A DNA stretch of 64,000 bases from Solibacillus isronensis (lineage in GTDB: Bacteria > Bacillota > Bacilli > Bacillales_A > Planococcaceae), in contig NZ_FVZN01000014.1 of assembly GCF_900168685.1 (NCBI RefSeq), positions 1,550,001 through 1,614,000 on the forward strand, written 5' to 3'. Each line of letters begins with the position of its first letter. Position 1 is the first letter of the stretch. A program made the translations under genes and the position numbers. Positions 18,164 to 26,349 of the stretch are shown piece after piece. The notes under the pieces are model-generated. The model saw only the letters and a list, made by a program, of their open reading frames with translations. It ran no database searches and was not told the origin of the DNA.

Positions 18164-18898
18164 TTATTGCGCTGTTATTCCACCATCAACAACAAACTCC
18201 GCTCCTGTTGAGTAGCTTGACTCGTCCGATGCTAAGAAGACTACTAATTGAGATACTTCTTCTGGTTGTGATACACGTTTCAGCGGGATATGCTTTGCAA
18301 ATTCTTCGATTGCAGCTTTTGCATCTTCCTGCATGATCATCGGTGTTGCAATAACACCTGGGTGTACTGAGTTTACACGAATACCCATTGGCGCCAAGTT
18401 TAATGCAGCTGCTTTCGTCATACCACGAACAGCAAATTTAGTATCTGTATAGCCTACAGCACCACCAACTAAGCCATTGATTGATGAAATGTTGACAATT
18501 GAACCGCCACCAGCTTTCATCATTGAAGCCGCTACTGCTTTCATACCTAAGAATACTGATACTTGGTTAATATTGACGATTTTCATGTATTCATCTAAAG
18601 ACATTTCCAGCATATTTTTGTTCATCGAAATTCCTGCATTATTTACTAATACGTTTACAGGACCAAATGCTTCTTCTGCTTTCGCGATAACAGTTGTCCA
18701 ATCTTCCTCGGAAGTAACGTTTTGTTTTACGAAGATTGCATTTTCCCCTAATTCTGCAGCAAATGCTTTCCCTTTTTCTTCATTTAAATCTGTTAAAACT
18801 ACTTTTGCACCTTGTTCTACAAATGCCTTAGCGTGGGCGGCACCCATACCTTGAGCAGCACCTGTAATAATAGCAACTTTACCTGTTAATCGAGACAT
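18164..18898 (-). CDS. Short-chain dehydrogenase/reductase
   Basis: A 244-residue classical SDR. ATG at 18898 follows AGGAGG, discarding 13 upstream codons. The NAD(P) motif TGAAQGMGAAHA is near residue 12, NNAGIS near 86, the catalytic Ser in SSINGLVGG near 138, and the active Tyr/Lys as YTDTKFAV near 150, i.e. YxxxK. The C-terminus EFVVDGGITAQ is typical. Acidic residues after the second strand (TDLNEEKG) favour NAD(H). It lies 76 bases after a TetR regulator on the same strand, probably one transcription unit controlled by it. Confidence 0.92.
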   Translation of the reverse strand: MSRLTGKVAIITGAAQGMGAAHAKAFVEQGAKVVLTDLNEEKGKAFAAELGENAIFVKQNVTSEEDWTTVIAKAEEAFGPVNVLVNNAGISMNKNMLEMSLDEYMKIVNINQVSVFLGMKAVAASMMKAGGGSIVNISSINGLVGGAVGYTDTKFAVRGMTKAAALNLAPMGIRVNSVHPGVIATPMIMQEDAKAAIEEFAKHIPLKRVSQPEEVSQLVVFLASDESSYSTGAEFVVDGGITAQ

Positions 18899-18974
18899 CA
18901 AAATCATCCTCCTAAAAATATGATAGTTAACTATCACTATCTCGATTTAACAATAACAATGTTTGATCGGTACG

Positions 18975-19607
18975 TCAATTTTTAGTGGCTATGAATTGTA
19001 AAAACATCTCTTTAATCAGCTTTAACTGCTTTTTAGGATCTAATTTCACGGGTAGATTAGGGTCATGCTCTGTCAAATAGGATTCTACAGTAAAGTAACT
19101 TATATTTTGTACGACAGTAAACACATACTCCGGAATATCAATGCCTGCTCGTATTGATTTGTCTTCCATTCCTTTTTCTGCTATAGAATACAAAACATTG
19201 GCCATTTCTCTTCGAATATCTACATATTCCTTGTACTCGTATGTCTCTTCAGAAATCGGTTTATATGCTTCGAATGCTTTAAAAAACTTCACAAACTGAT
19301 GCTGCGGGTCATCGATTAACTCAATATAATAAGTTAATATCCGTTCAATTTGTTCATAAGCAGTCATTGGTTCATCTGCAATTTGTTTGATAGAATTTTT
19401 CATTTCATTAGTTATTTCATTATTAATTGCTAAAACGAGTAATTCTTTATTCGCAAAATAACGATAAAATGTTGCAATACCAATCCCTACTTCATTTGCA
19501 ACGTCCTGTAATTGAACTTGCTGAATTCCGCTGTCCAACATCAAAGACTTTGCTGCCTGTATAATTTGTTCCCTGCGCTGTTGTTTTCTTTGTTCTCTAA
19601 TACTCAA
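18975..19607 (-). CDS. TetR-family transcriptional regulator
   Basis: About 210 residues with an N-terminal helix-turn-helix (EQIIQAAKSLMLDSG, then VQLQDVANEVGIGIATFYRYFANKELLV), the hallmark of TetR repressors. The remainder is an unclassified ligand-binding helical domain. I place the start at TTG 19607 with GAGGGG 7 bases upstream; a TTG at 19622 would overlap that site. It precedes the SDR gene and probably represses its own unit. A TAGTTAACTATCA palindrome-like motif lies just upstream of the SDR start, near 18920-18940, and could be an operator. Confidence 0.88.
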   Translation of the reverse strand: MSIREQRKQQRREQIIQAAKSLMLDSGIQQVQLQDVANEVGIGIATFYRYFANKELLVLAINNEITNEMKNSIKQIADEPMTAYEQIERILTYYIELIDDPQHQFVKFFKAFEAYKPISEETYEYKEYVDIRREMANVLYSIAEKGMEDKSIRAGIDIPEYVFTVVQNISYFTVESYLTEHDPNLPVKLDPKKQLKLIKEMFLQFIATKN

Positions 19608-19692
19608 TAGTCTTCCCCTCAATTTTACATATTATAGCTGTATTGTATCATGATTATTTACAGTTAATTTAATGGTCACGTTCAAAAAAATA

Positions 19693-19724
19693 CACCGCAA
19701 CAATTGGATTCAATCGTTGCGGTG
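19693..19724 (-). terminator. Terminator of the rlmI unit
   Basis: CACCGCAACAATTG (19693-19706) pairs with CAATCGTTGCGGTG (19711-19724) with one mismatch; minus-strand T tract follows. Confidence 0.9.
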
Positions 19725-19730
19725 CCTGTA

Positions 19731-19919
19731 TTAGCGTAAACGTTCCAAGTCCTGATAATCTTTCATATATGGGCCATCTTCAGCCACAGCTGAATGGTAC
19801 AGCGCTTTAACCGCGAAGTTTTTTTCCAGTCCCATTTCCGATTTCAGTTTTTTCAGTTCGTCATGCAGTTCGCGATGCTCATTGATTAATTTCAGCATCG
19901 TTGTTTTGTTGTATTTCAT
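19731..19919 (-). CDS. Small conserved helical protein
   Basis: 62 residues, with an ATG 16 bases after the stop of the methyltransferase gene and AGTGATAAG in between. The sequence is charged and helical (MLKLINEHRELHDELKKLKS), with the tail GPYMKDYQDLERLR. I do not recognise a function. Tight linkage to the rRNA methyltransferase and the shared terminator argue that it is a real, cotranscribed gene. Confidence 0.65.
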   Translation of the reverse strand: MKYNKTTMLKLINEHRELHDELKKLKSEMGLEKNFAVKALYHSAVAEDGPYMKDYQDLERLR

Positions 19920-19934
19920 ATCTTATCACTCCGA

Positions 19935-21131
19935 TTAGTTCATCACCTGTATGATGACTACTTTTAAATAATTGAATTCCGGGAAGTTATGCGGCACAGT
20001 GAAATCTTCCGGCAATTGGTGCTCTTCTAAAATTTTATAGCGTGCCCCATTGTCTTTAAATGCTTTATCGATGAATGTTTTGAACTTTTTCATATTAAAG
20101 CTTGCATTGTTTGTTGATGCGATAATCACTCCACCATTGTTTGTGATCGTTAATGCATCCTTGAGCAATTTCGGATAATCTTTTGACGTACTGAACGTCA
20201 TTTTTTTCGTACGGGCAAAACTTGGCGGATCCAGTACAACGACATCAAATTTCAGGCCTTTTCTTGCTGCATAGCTGAAGTAGTCAAACACGTTCATCAC
20301 TTTAATATCTTGTGATTCATAGTCAATCCCATTCACACTGAATTGCTCAATTGTTTTCGGTAAGCTGCGTTTTGCCAAATCGACACTAGTCGTACCCGAT
20401 GCTCCGCCTAAAGCTGCGGCAACCGAAAACGCACCTGTATACGAGAATGTATTCAGTACCGTCTTATCTGTTGAATAGCGGTCACGTAATGCTTTACGTA
20501 CATTACGCTGATCTAGGAAAATCCCTGTCATTGCCCCATCATTCAGATCAACCGCAAAGTTCATGCCGTTTTCCTGAACGATCAGCGGGAATTCGCCTTT
20601 TTCACCGGATACATAATCATCCTGATCGATATATTGACCATTTGTATCAAAGCGCAGTTTTTCATAAATCCCGCGAGTATTCACTGCCGCATTCAATGCT
20701 TCATAGATATCATTGCGGAATGAATAAATTCCTTCACTGTACCAGCTCACCATGTAAAAGCCGTTAAAGAAATCAATTGTCAAACCGCCAATGCCGTCAC
20801 CTTCACCATTAAAAACACGGAAAGCAGTTGTATCTTCAGAGGCAAAAAAGTCTGCACGTTTTTCAGCAGCTTCACGGATTTTCTTCGTAAAGAACTTCAC
20901 ATCAATCTGCTCTTTTTCTTTACGAGTCAGCACCCAGCCGATTCCCTTGTTTTGAATACCGCAATAGCCAGTTGCTATATAGCCGCCGCTTTTATCAACT
21001 AAATGAAGAAGGCTGCCTTCTTCAATCGATACTTCCGGCATTACAACTGTATCTTTTAAAATTAATGGATTGCCATTCGTCAAATCCTTAATCGCTTTAC
21101 TTTCTACTTGTAGTTCTGTTTTTTTTCTCAT
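19935..21131 (-). CDS. rlmI: Class I SAM-dependent rRNA methyltransferase, RlmI-type (23S m5C)
   Basis: 398 residues. The N-terminal PUA-like domain (LIDLKDTVVMPEV region through GYCGIQNKGIGWVL) binds RNA. The Rossmann methyltransferase domain contains GIFLDQRNVRKAL, then LNTFSYTGAFSVAAALGGA (motif I), the acidic SVDLAKRSL, and the catalytic motif VVLDPPSFARTKK. Related RlmI/YwbD proteins methylate cytosine 1962 of 23S rRNA. The family's characteristic Cys is not in the place I would expect, so the exact target is unproved. The start at 21131 has AAGGATGAAAGC upstream. Confidence 0.88.
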   Translation of the reverse strand: MRKKTELQVESKAIKDLTNGNPLILKDTVVMPEVSIEEGSLLHLVDKSGGYIATGYCGIQNKGIGWVLTRKEKEQIDVKFFTKKIREAAEKRADFFASEDTTAFRVFNGEGDGIGGLTIDFFNGFYMVSWYSEGIYSFRNDIYEALNAAVNTRGIYEKLRFDTNGQYIDQDDYVSGEKGEFPLIVQENGMNFAVDLNDGAMTGIFLDQRNVRKALRDRYSTDKTVLNTFSYTGAFSVAAALGGASGTTSVDLAKRSLPKTIEQFSVNGIDYESQDIKVMNVFDYFSYAARKGLKFDVVVLDPPSFARTKKMTFSTSKDYPKLLKDALTITNNGGVIIASTNNASFNMKKFKTFIDKAFKDNGARYKILEEHQLPEDFTVPHNFPEFNYLKVVIIQVMN

Positions 21132-21168
21132 GCTTTCATCCTTACTACTGTTTTTCGTTCATAAAAAA

Positions 21169-21197
21169 GAGAGACTTGTTTTAGATACAAATCTCTC
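21169..21197 (-). terminator. Terminator downstream of bioB
   Basis: GAGAGACTTGT pairs with ACAAATCTCTC around TTTTAGAT, followed on the minus strand by TCTTTTTTAT. It lies 115 bases after the bioB stop. Confidence 0.8.
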
Positions 21198-21311
21198 CGT
21201 ACAATATCAGTTTACTACGAATGCTTGCGAATAGCTACTCGCATGTTGAGTTGACGCTTGCTAGTATTGCTTTTTTATAATTAATTAGGTAGATGAACTC
21301 TCATATCCAGC

Positions 21312-22307
21312 CTACATTTGAAGTGCTGCCTGCTTCTCATTGATTTCAATTTCAAAGCCTAAATCTCTGATTAATGCATAATCCGCATTTTCCTCTTGAC
21401 CTTCTGTTGTTAAATAATCCCCTACAAAAATACTATTTGCAGCATACAACCCAAGTGGCTGTAACGAACCTAAGTTGATTTCACGTCCTCCAGCGATTCG
21501 TATTTCCTTTGTTGGGTTAATATAACGGAATAAGGCAAGTACTTTTAAGCAATAGCGGGGATCCAGCTCCTTAGTACCTTCCAGCTTTGTCCCGTCAATT
21601 GCATTTAAAAAGTTGATTGGAATGGAATCTGCATCCAGCGCATGAAGTGCATAGGCAATATCAACAACATCCTGTTTCGTTTCACGCATTCCAATAATGG
21701 CCCCCGAACAAGGTGACATCCCATATTTTTTAGCAATTTCAACCGTATTGACCCGATCTTTATATGTATGTGAAGTGGTAATATAATCGTGATGCTTTTC
21801 GGATGTATTCAAATTATGATTATAGCGGTCGACTCCAGCTGTTTTTAATTGTTCTGCCTGTTCATCTTTCAGCAGCCCTAAACAAGCACATACTTTTAAT
21901 CCGTATTGTTCTTTAATTTCCTGAACCGCTTCACTTACAACCTTTACATCTTTCCGTGTCGGTCCGCGTCCACTTGCAACTATACAAAACGTTCCAATCT
22001 GATTTTCAAATGCTTTTTTAGCTCCGGCAATGATTTCTTCTTTTGTTATAAACGGATATTTTTCAATTGGTGCAGTAGAAATGGATGATTGTGAACAATA
22101 GCCGCAGTTTTCAGGACAGTAGCCACTTTTAGCATTCATAATCATATTTAGTTTTACCTTTTTACCGTAATAGTGCTTCCGAATAAGGAAGGCCCCTTGC
22201 ATTAATAGTAGCAATTCATCGTCCGGTGCATGGACAATGGCTAACGCTTCTTCATGCGTAAGTATTTTTCCTTCGAGAACTTCTTCAGCTAATTGAACCC
22301 AATTCAT
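21312..22307 (-). CDS. bioB: Biotin synthase BioB
   Basis: A 331-residue radical-SAM enzyme that inserts sulfur into dethiobiotin. The CxxxCxxC cluster motif is GYCPENCGYCSQSS near residues 65-78. Residues expected to bind the auxiliary [2Fe-2S] cluster follow (CLGLLKDEQ, then SPCSGAIIGMRE and IRIAGGREIN with the Arg ligand). Length is normal. ATG at 22307 follows AGGGGGAAG. No other bio genes are adjacent, so dethiobiotin must come from elsewhere or from uptake. Two BirA operators lie upstream. Confidence 0.97.
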   Translation of the reverse strand: MNWVQLAEEVLEGKILTHEEALAIVHAPDDELLLLMQGAFLIRKHYYGKKVKLNMIMNAKSGYCPENCGYCSQSSISTAPIEKYPFITKEEIIAGAKKAFENQIGTFCIVASGRGPTRKDVKVVSEAVQEIKEQYGLKVCACLGLLKDEQAEQLKTAGVDRYNHNLNTSEKHHDYITTSHTYKDRVNTVEIAKKYGMSPCSGAIIGMRETKQDVVDIAYALHALDADSIPINFLNAIDGTKLEGTKELDPRYCLKVLALFRYINPTKEIRIAGGREINLGSLQPLGLYAANSIFVGDYLTTEGQEENADYALIRDLGFEIEINEKQAALQM

Positions 22308-22374
22308 TAATACTTCCCCCTATTGATCAGTAAGATTTTAATTGTTTAAACAATATTTAAAATAAAACCATTTT

Positions 22375-22401
22375 GTTAACCTATATTTTTATAAGGTTAA
22401 C
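22375..22401 (-). promoter_or_regulatory. BirA operator 1, overlapping the bioB transcription start
   Basis: GTTAACC, a 13-base spacer and GGTTAAC form a perfect palindrome matching the Gram-positive biotin operator, flanked on the left by TT. It begins just after the -10 hexamer read on the minus strand, so it covers the predicted start of transcription. BirA bound to biotinyl-AMP would block initiation. Confidence 0.9.
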
Positions 22402-22404
22402 GTA

Positions 22405-22433
22405 AATATAAAGTAATCATTCTTTTACGTCAA
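22405..22433 (-). promoter_or_regulatory. bioB promoter, -35 TTGACG and -10 TATATT
   Basis: On the minus strand the -35 TTGACG (22428-22433) and -10 TATATT (22405-22410) are separated by exactly 17 bases. This is a sigma-A promoter pointing at bioB. Confidence 0.85.
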
Positions 22434-22455
22434 CCATGTTTTTATTTAGGTTGAC
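22429..22455 (-). promoter_or_regulatory. BirA operator 2, overlapping the bioB -35 box
   Basis: GTCAACC, a 13-base spacer and GGTTGAC form a second perfect palindrome of the same geometry. It differs from operator 1 by a compensated T-to-C/A-to-G change in both arms, and it includes the -35 hexamer. Confidence 0.8.
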
Positions 22456-22496
22456 TTATATTAGGAAGGAAATTTTTTATGGAAGGCATGAAAAAG

Positions 22497-22545
22497 CTCC
22501 CCATTAAGATGAACAGATTTTCTGTCCACATAATGGGGAGCATAA
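22497..22545 (-). terminator. Terminator of the ABC exporter operon
   Basis: GCTCCCCATTA (22496-22506 region) pairs with TAATGGGGAGC (22532-22542 region). The inner segment ACAGATTTTCTGT adds a second stem, and a T tract follows on the minus strand. Confidence 0.9.
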
Positions 22546-22553
22546 TTTAAAAG

Positions 22554-23786
22554 TTAAGTTGTTACTTTAAATACCGTTTTCATTTTTTCAATAATACCGC
22601 CTGATGAATATGTCAGTACACTTCGTTTGTAGAATGACAGACTTAGGAAGTAAAGTGTCAGTACTGTTACAACTAAAAGAACGAAGCTAATGATTGGTTC
22701 AATGGCATTCATATCCGTTGCACCTAAACGCATCGGCATAACCATACCTGATGTAAATGGAATGTACGAGAATACTTTAATCAGCATTGTATCCGGGTTA
22801 CCCATACCTGTCAGCATTACGTAGAATCCAACAAGTGTCAGCATCATTGCCGGCATCATTACTTGCCCTGCCTCTTCTACTTTTGAAACAAGGGATCCGA
22901 ATAATGCACCGATAATTAAATACATGAAAATCGTTAAGAATAAGAACCCGATAATATACAAGAAGTAACTGATCGATAGAGAATTAAGCAGATCTGTTAC
23001 AATGGACCATTTGTTTCCGCCATCCGAGAAGCGTAGCAATAATAAGAGGCCTCCGAAAAGAATAACGAATTGTGTAAGGGCGACTAAAAATACACCGACA
23101 ATTTTTGAACGGAAATGCACTTCAGGCTTCACGCTCACTAATAACATTTCCAATGCACGAGACCCTTTTTCCGAAGCAACATCTGTTGTAATCATTGATA
23201 AATACGATGCAACAAAAATATAAATGATAATTCCAATCGCATACGAAACCCAAACACCCGCCATTTTTTCTTCGGCAGATTTACCGTCATCCGCAGCTTC
23301 ATTCAGAGAATTTAATGTGATGACCGGTTCTGACGATAATAGTAGCTGTTGCTGCTCTGGTGATAATTCCATTTGGCTCATTGCATACAGCTGACCTGCT
23401 TGACTTAGCGCACTTTGGAAATCTTGCTGGTCATTTAGCGGAAGCGGATCATAGGATTCAATTTTCGCCGCTAGTTTGCCATCTGCATCTGATAAGGTAA
23501 AGGCCGCATAATAGTCTCCGTCCTTCAATTTATCCGCGATATCCCCCGATTCAACATATACATATTCCACATCATCTGTATCCTGCAGCACTTGCGCGAT
23601 ATCAAAGTCAGTTTCATTTACAACCGCAATCGTATCGGCATCCCCCGAGAATATAAGGTCTTTGATTTCAGACCAGAACATAAACCCGCTTAGCACTACT
23701 AAGTAAAGCAATGTTGTTAAAATAAAGGATTTCGATGTAATTTTCTGTTTATATAATTTTTTAATAAGCACTTTAAATTTAGACAA
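22554..23786 (-). CDS. ABC exporter permease, NatB/YhaP-like
   Basis: 410 residues. I choose TTG at 23786 because AGGTG lies 6 bases upstream and the product then begins MSKFKVLIKKLYKQK, like other YhaP/NatB proteins. One helix near residues 20-40 precedes a large extracytoplasmic domain (about 40-170), and five or six helices follow. DVASEKGSRALEMLLVSVKP is the conserved cytoplasmic loop of ABC-2 permeases. Homologues export sodium or are of unknown substrate. The gene overlaps the ATPase gene by 8 bases, so translation is coupled. Confidence 0.88.
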   Translation of the reverse strand: MSKFKVLIKKLYKQKITSKSFILTTLLYLVVLSGFMFWSEIKDLIFSGDADTIAVVNETDFDIAQVLQDTDDVEYVYVESGDIADKLKDGDYYAAFTLSDADGKLAAKIESYDPLPLNDQQDFQSALSQAGQLYAMSQMELSPEQQQLLLSSEPVITLNSLNEAADDGKSAEEKMAGVWVSYAIGIIIYIFVASYLSMITTDVASEKGSRALEMLLVSVKPEVHFRSKIVGVFLVALTQFVILFGGLLLLLRFSDGGNKWSIVTDLLNSLSISYFLYIIGFLFLTIFMYLIIGALFGSLVSKVEEAGQVMMPAMMLTLVGFYVMLTGMGNPDTMLIKVFSYIPFTSGMVMPMRLGATDMNAIEPIISFVLLVVTVLTLYFLSLSFYKRSVLTYSSGGIIEKMKTVFKVTT

Positions 23787-24681
23787 GGCCGGCACCTACT
23801 TTCTCTTTGAAAATTTCATGCAGCGATAAATAATCTAAACTGAATTTTTCGATATAATTGCCGTTTGAAAGCAGGTCAAAAATTTCAGGTGCATATTTTT
23901 CATCTTCAAGTGTCAGTACCGCCTGTGAATCCCGTTCCATTTTGACATGATTCACACCTGGGTAGTTGCTTAATACTTCAAAAGATTTGTCAGTACGTAC
24001 TGTCAGTTTCGTTTTACCGTACTGCTTTTTCAAATCAAGCAGCGAGCCTGAAAACAGGGATTCACCGCGTTTAAGTAAGCATAAGTGATCACAGAGCTCC
24101 TCAACGTTATCCATTTGGTGACTCGAGAATAAAATCGTCATTCCTTGATCGCGCAAATACAGAATTGCATTTTTCAGCAACTCCATGTTAACCGGGTCCA
24201 GTCCGCTAAACGGTTCATCAAGAATTAAGAATGCCGGTTTGTGAATAAAGCTGGCGATTAATTGAACCTTTTGCTTATTACCTTTTGATAAAGTCTCAGC
24301 TTTCACATTTCGTTTTTCTTCCAGATCAAAGCGCTCGATCCAAAAGTCGATATCTTTTTTCAGCTCGCTTTTATCCATTCCATGCAGCTCGCCGAAAAAG
24401 TAAAGCTGCTCTTCCACTTTCATTTGCGGGAAAATACCGCGCTCCTCCGGTAAATAACCTAAAAAATCACGGCTTACCGATTTAATCGGCTGCCCATCCC
24501 ATGTAATGGTACCTTCTGTTGTATCCTGTAAATCCAGAATCATTCGGAATGTAGTCGTTTTACCTGCACCATTTTGCCCGATTAAGCCAAATATTTCGCC
24601 TTTTTCAATTGTAAAGTTCAATCGGTTTACTGCAACGAAATCACGGTAGCGTTTCGTCACATCTTTCAGTTGTAACACCAT
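23779..24681 (-). CDS. ABC exporter ATPase, NatA/YhaQ-like
   Basis: A 300-residue ATPase with Walker A LIGQNGAGKTT, signature LSKGNKQKVQL, Walker B FLILDEPFSGLDP and switch FSSHQMD. The C-terminal domain of about 80 residues (TKLTVRTDKSFEVL onwards) is the DUF4162-type tail common to YhaQ/NatA ATPases. ATG at 24681 follows AGGAGGTACGCTC. It is the first gene of a two-gene operon with its permease. The substrate is unproved. Confidence 0.92.
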   Translation of the reverse strand: MVLQLKDVTKRYRDFVAVNRLNFTIEKGEIFGLIGQNGAGKTTTFRMILDLQDTTEGTITWDGQPIKSVSRDFLGYLPEERGIFPQMKVEEQLYFFGELHGMDKSELKKDIDFWIERFDLEEKRNVKAETLSKGNKQKVQLIASFIHKPAFLILDEPFSGLDPVNMELLKNAILYLRDQGMTILFSSHQMDNVEELCDHLCLLKRGESLFSGSLLDLKKQYGKTKLTVRTDKSFEVLSNYPGVNHVKMERDSQAVLTLEDEKYAPEIFDLLSNGNYIEKFSLDYLSLHEIFKEKVGAGLV

Positions 24682-24897
24682 GAGCGTACCTCCTGTTTAT
24701 AAGAACTAGCGAATTCCATTATATAGCAATTATTCCAAATATAAAATAAGTAAAAAATTATGTAATAAGTAATGTTTATAAAAATACTAAATAATTTCAT
24801 TCGCCACTATGTTTATGTACGGAACAGAACATGAAAAGATTCATTATTACGTAAAAAACTTAGTAAGGAATTCATCCATACTAAGTCCGTAGAGAAT

Positions 24898-25308
24898 TTA
24901 TTTAAATTTTTCTTTAAAAGCAGGGCTCAGTTCGCTCCACACATCGAATTTATTTTTATCCAAATCATAAAAGACAAAATTTCTTCCTGCATGCCCGCGG
25001 TCTTCAATCTCACCGACTTCGACACCGCTTTGCTGAAATTCTTTATGCAATTTTGCTAAAGCATGAAATCCATCAACTTCAAATGTTATTGAAAAACGTT
25101 CGTTTCCATATTTATCTTTAAAATTGGCACTTTCATTTTCATTCGATTTCACTAGAAAGAAACTTTGATTTGCAAAGTTTAATATGGCTTTATCCGTGTC
25201 TTTGTAACTTAAAGCCGCTTCCAAGTTCTTCACATACCATTCTGCAGATCGATCCACATCCGTTACCGGTATATAAGTTGTTCCGACTCTCACTAATTTT
25301 TCGCCCAT
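24898..25308 (-). CDS. Glyoxalase/VOC superfamily protein
   Basis: 136 residues with one or two beta-alpha-beta-beta-beta units: YIPVTDVDRSAEWYVKNLEA at the start, and the closing metal-site-like HAGRNFVFYDLDKNKFDVWS. The family includes glyoxalases, dioxygenases and resistance proteins; the substrate is not predictable here. The start at 25308 follows AAAAGGGAGAAG. It is 21 bases after the GyrI-like gene, so cotranscribed. Confidence 0.85.
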   Translation of the reverse strand: MGEKLVRVGTTYIPVTDVDRSAEWYVKNLEAALSYKDTDKAILNFANQSFFLVKSNENESANFKDKYGNERFSITFEVDGFHALAKLHKEFQQSGVEVGEIEDRGHAGRNFVFYDLDKNKFDVWSELSPAFKEKFK

Positions 25309-25329
25309 TTTTCTTCTCCCTTTTAAGTT

Positions 25330-25773
25330 CTACGCAATGATTGGTAAATAGATTTCTACTTCTTCCCCTCCGTTGACAGGGTGGTAAGTTTCGATAATAT
25401 AAGAATCAAGATCTCTTTTATAACCTTGCGCTGTTCCCCAATTCAGCAAACCTTCATGAAGTTTATCCAGTTCCATTATGTTCCCTCTTGTCGTGATATA
25501 ATGGTTATCTGTCTCTAAATAATCCATTCCTGTCGGGATTTTGTTCACTCTCTCGCGAACGATAAGTCCTACATAGAAATTGCCCGTCGTATGGTCGGCA
25601 CTCTTTTTAGGCTCATACAATGCAATTTCACTTTCAGTCGGGAAGTCGATTTCACTCGAACGGCTTAATAACCGTTTTGCAAGCAATGGTACTTCACTTC
25701 CAAAGTTTTCATACTCCCCACTGCCCTTTAAGCCAACCAACTTGAATTCTTTTTTTATCATTTTAAATGTCAA
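25330..25773 (-). CDS. GyrI-like small-molecule-binding (AraC effector-domain) protein
   Basis: 147 residues without a DNA-binding domain. The order of strands (FKLVGLKGSGEYENF, then NFYVGLIVRERVNKIPTGMDYL, then YITTRGNIMELDKLHEGLLNW and YIIETYHPVNGGEEVEIYLPI) is that of stand-alone GyrI/AraC effector-binding domains. These bind hydrophobic ligands and sometimes hydrolyse them. The final EIYLPI strand is diagnostic. It lies between a frameshifted membrane gene and a VOC gene on the same strand. Confidence 0.82.
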   Translation of the reverse strand: MTFKMIKKEFKLVGLKGSGEYENFGSEVPLLAKRLLSRSSEIDFPTESEIALYEPKKSADHTTGNFYVGLIVRERVNKIPTGMDYLETDNHYITTRGNIMELDKLHEGLLNWGTAQGYKRDLDSYIIETYHPVNGGEEVEIYLPIIA

Positions 25774-25786
25774 TTAAATCACCGCA

Positions 25787-26234
25787 CTATTCATTATTTT
25801 TAATCCACTCTTCCAGCAAATTACGGTCAAAGGGTTCTTTTAATTTTAGATAGCCGGTTGTCCAGACATTTGTTCCCTCTTTTTCCCGTTTTACTCTATC
25901 ATTATCGTAAATCGTATAGGTGACCGGCTTCCCGAGCGATTGGTCCGAGAATTTAATCGTATAATAGGATGTGGTTTCTTTTGCTTTACGTACCCTTTCG
26001 GATGGCATCGTCTCCAGCATAAGGTAAAGATCATTCACTTCATCCATATGGTAAGAAACTGATGAATCATTTGATGGATATTTAGCGACTGTGACCCTTT
26101 GTTAATTCTTTACTGTCCACTGTATGCCATTCATCGAACTCTTTAGAAAGCCGGTACATTTCATATTGATTCCAGACATAATAAACACTTAAAACAAATC
26201 CAATTAATAAGACTATTTTTATTGACAGCTTCAT
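25787..26234 (-). pseudogene. Frameshifted small membrane-anchored protein
   Basis: Two frames join into one gene of about 148 residues. The first part, from ATG 26234 behind GGGGGTTGAA, has a membrane helix (IVLLIGFVLSVYYVW) and ends KELTKGHSR-stop. The second frame stays open upstream of its only ATG (26047) and reads VTVAKYPSNDSSVSYHMDEV. Removing one G from the GGG run at 26095-26097 turns the first frame into TKVTVAKYPSND without a break. The ATG at 26047 also has no ribosome binding site. It is either a real frameshift or a sequencing error in a short homopolymer. Function unknown. Confidence 0.8.
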
Positions 26235-26303
26235 TTCAACCCCCAGTATGAAAAAGTTAATTTTAATAAATTTTACCATATTTTTCTATCATGCTTAAAT
26301 AAA

Positions 26304-26337
26304 AATGGCTTAGTCCTTTTAAAAGAACTAAGCCATT
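26304..26337 (-). terminator. Terminator of the SLH amidase gene
   Basis: AATGGCTTAGT (26304-26314) pairs with ACTAAGCCATT (26327-26337), with an inner CTTTTAAAAG stem; minus-strand T tract follows. Confidence 0.9.
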
Positions 26338-26349
26338 AAACAGCATATT

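Noticed and set aside
22480-22552. A 23-codon ATG frame with GGAAGG upstream on the plus strand
   Set aside because: It is inside the terminator of the ABC operon and too short to support.
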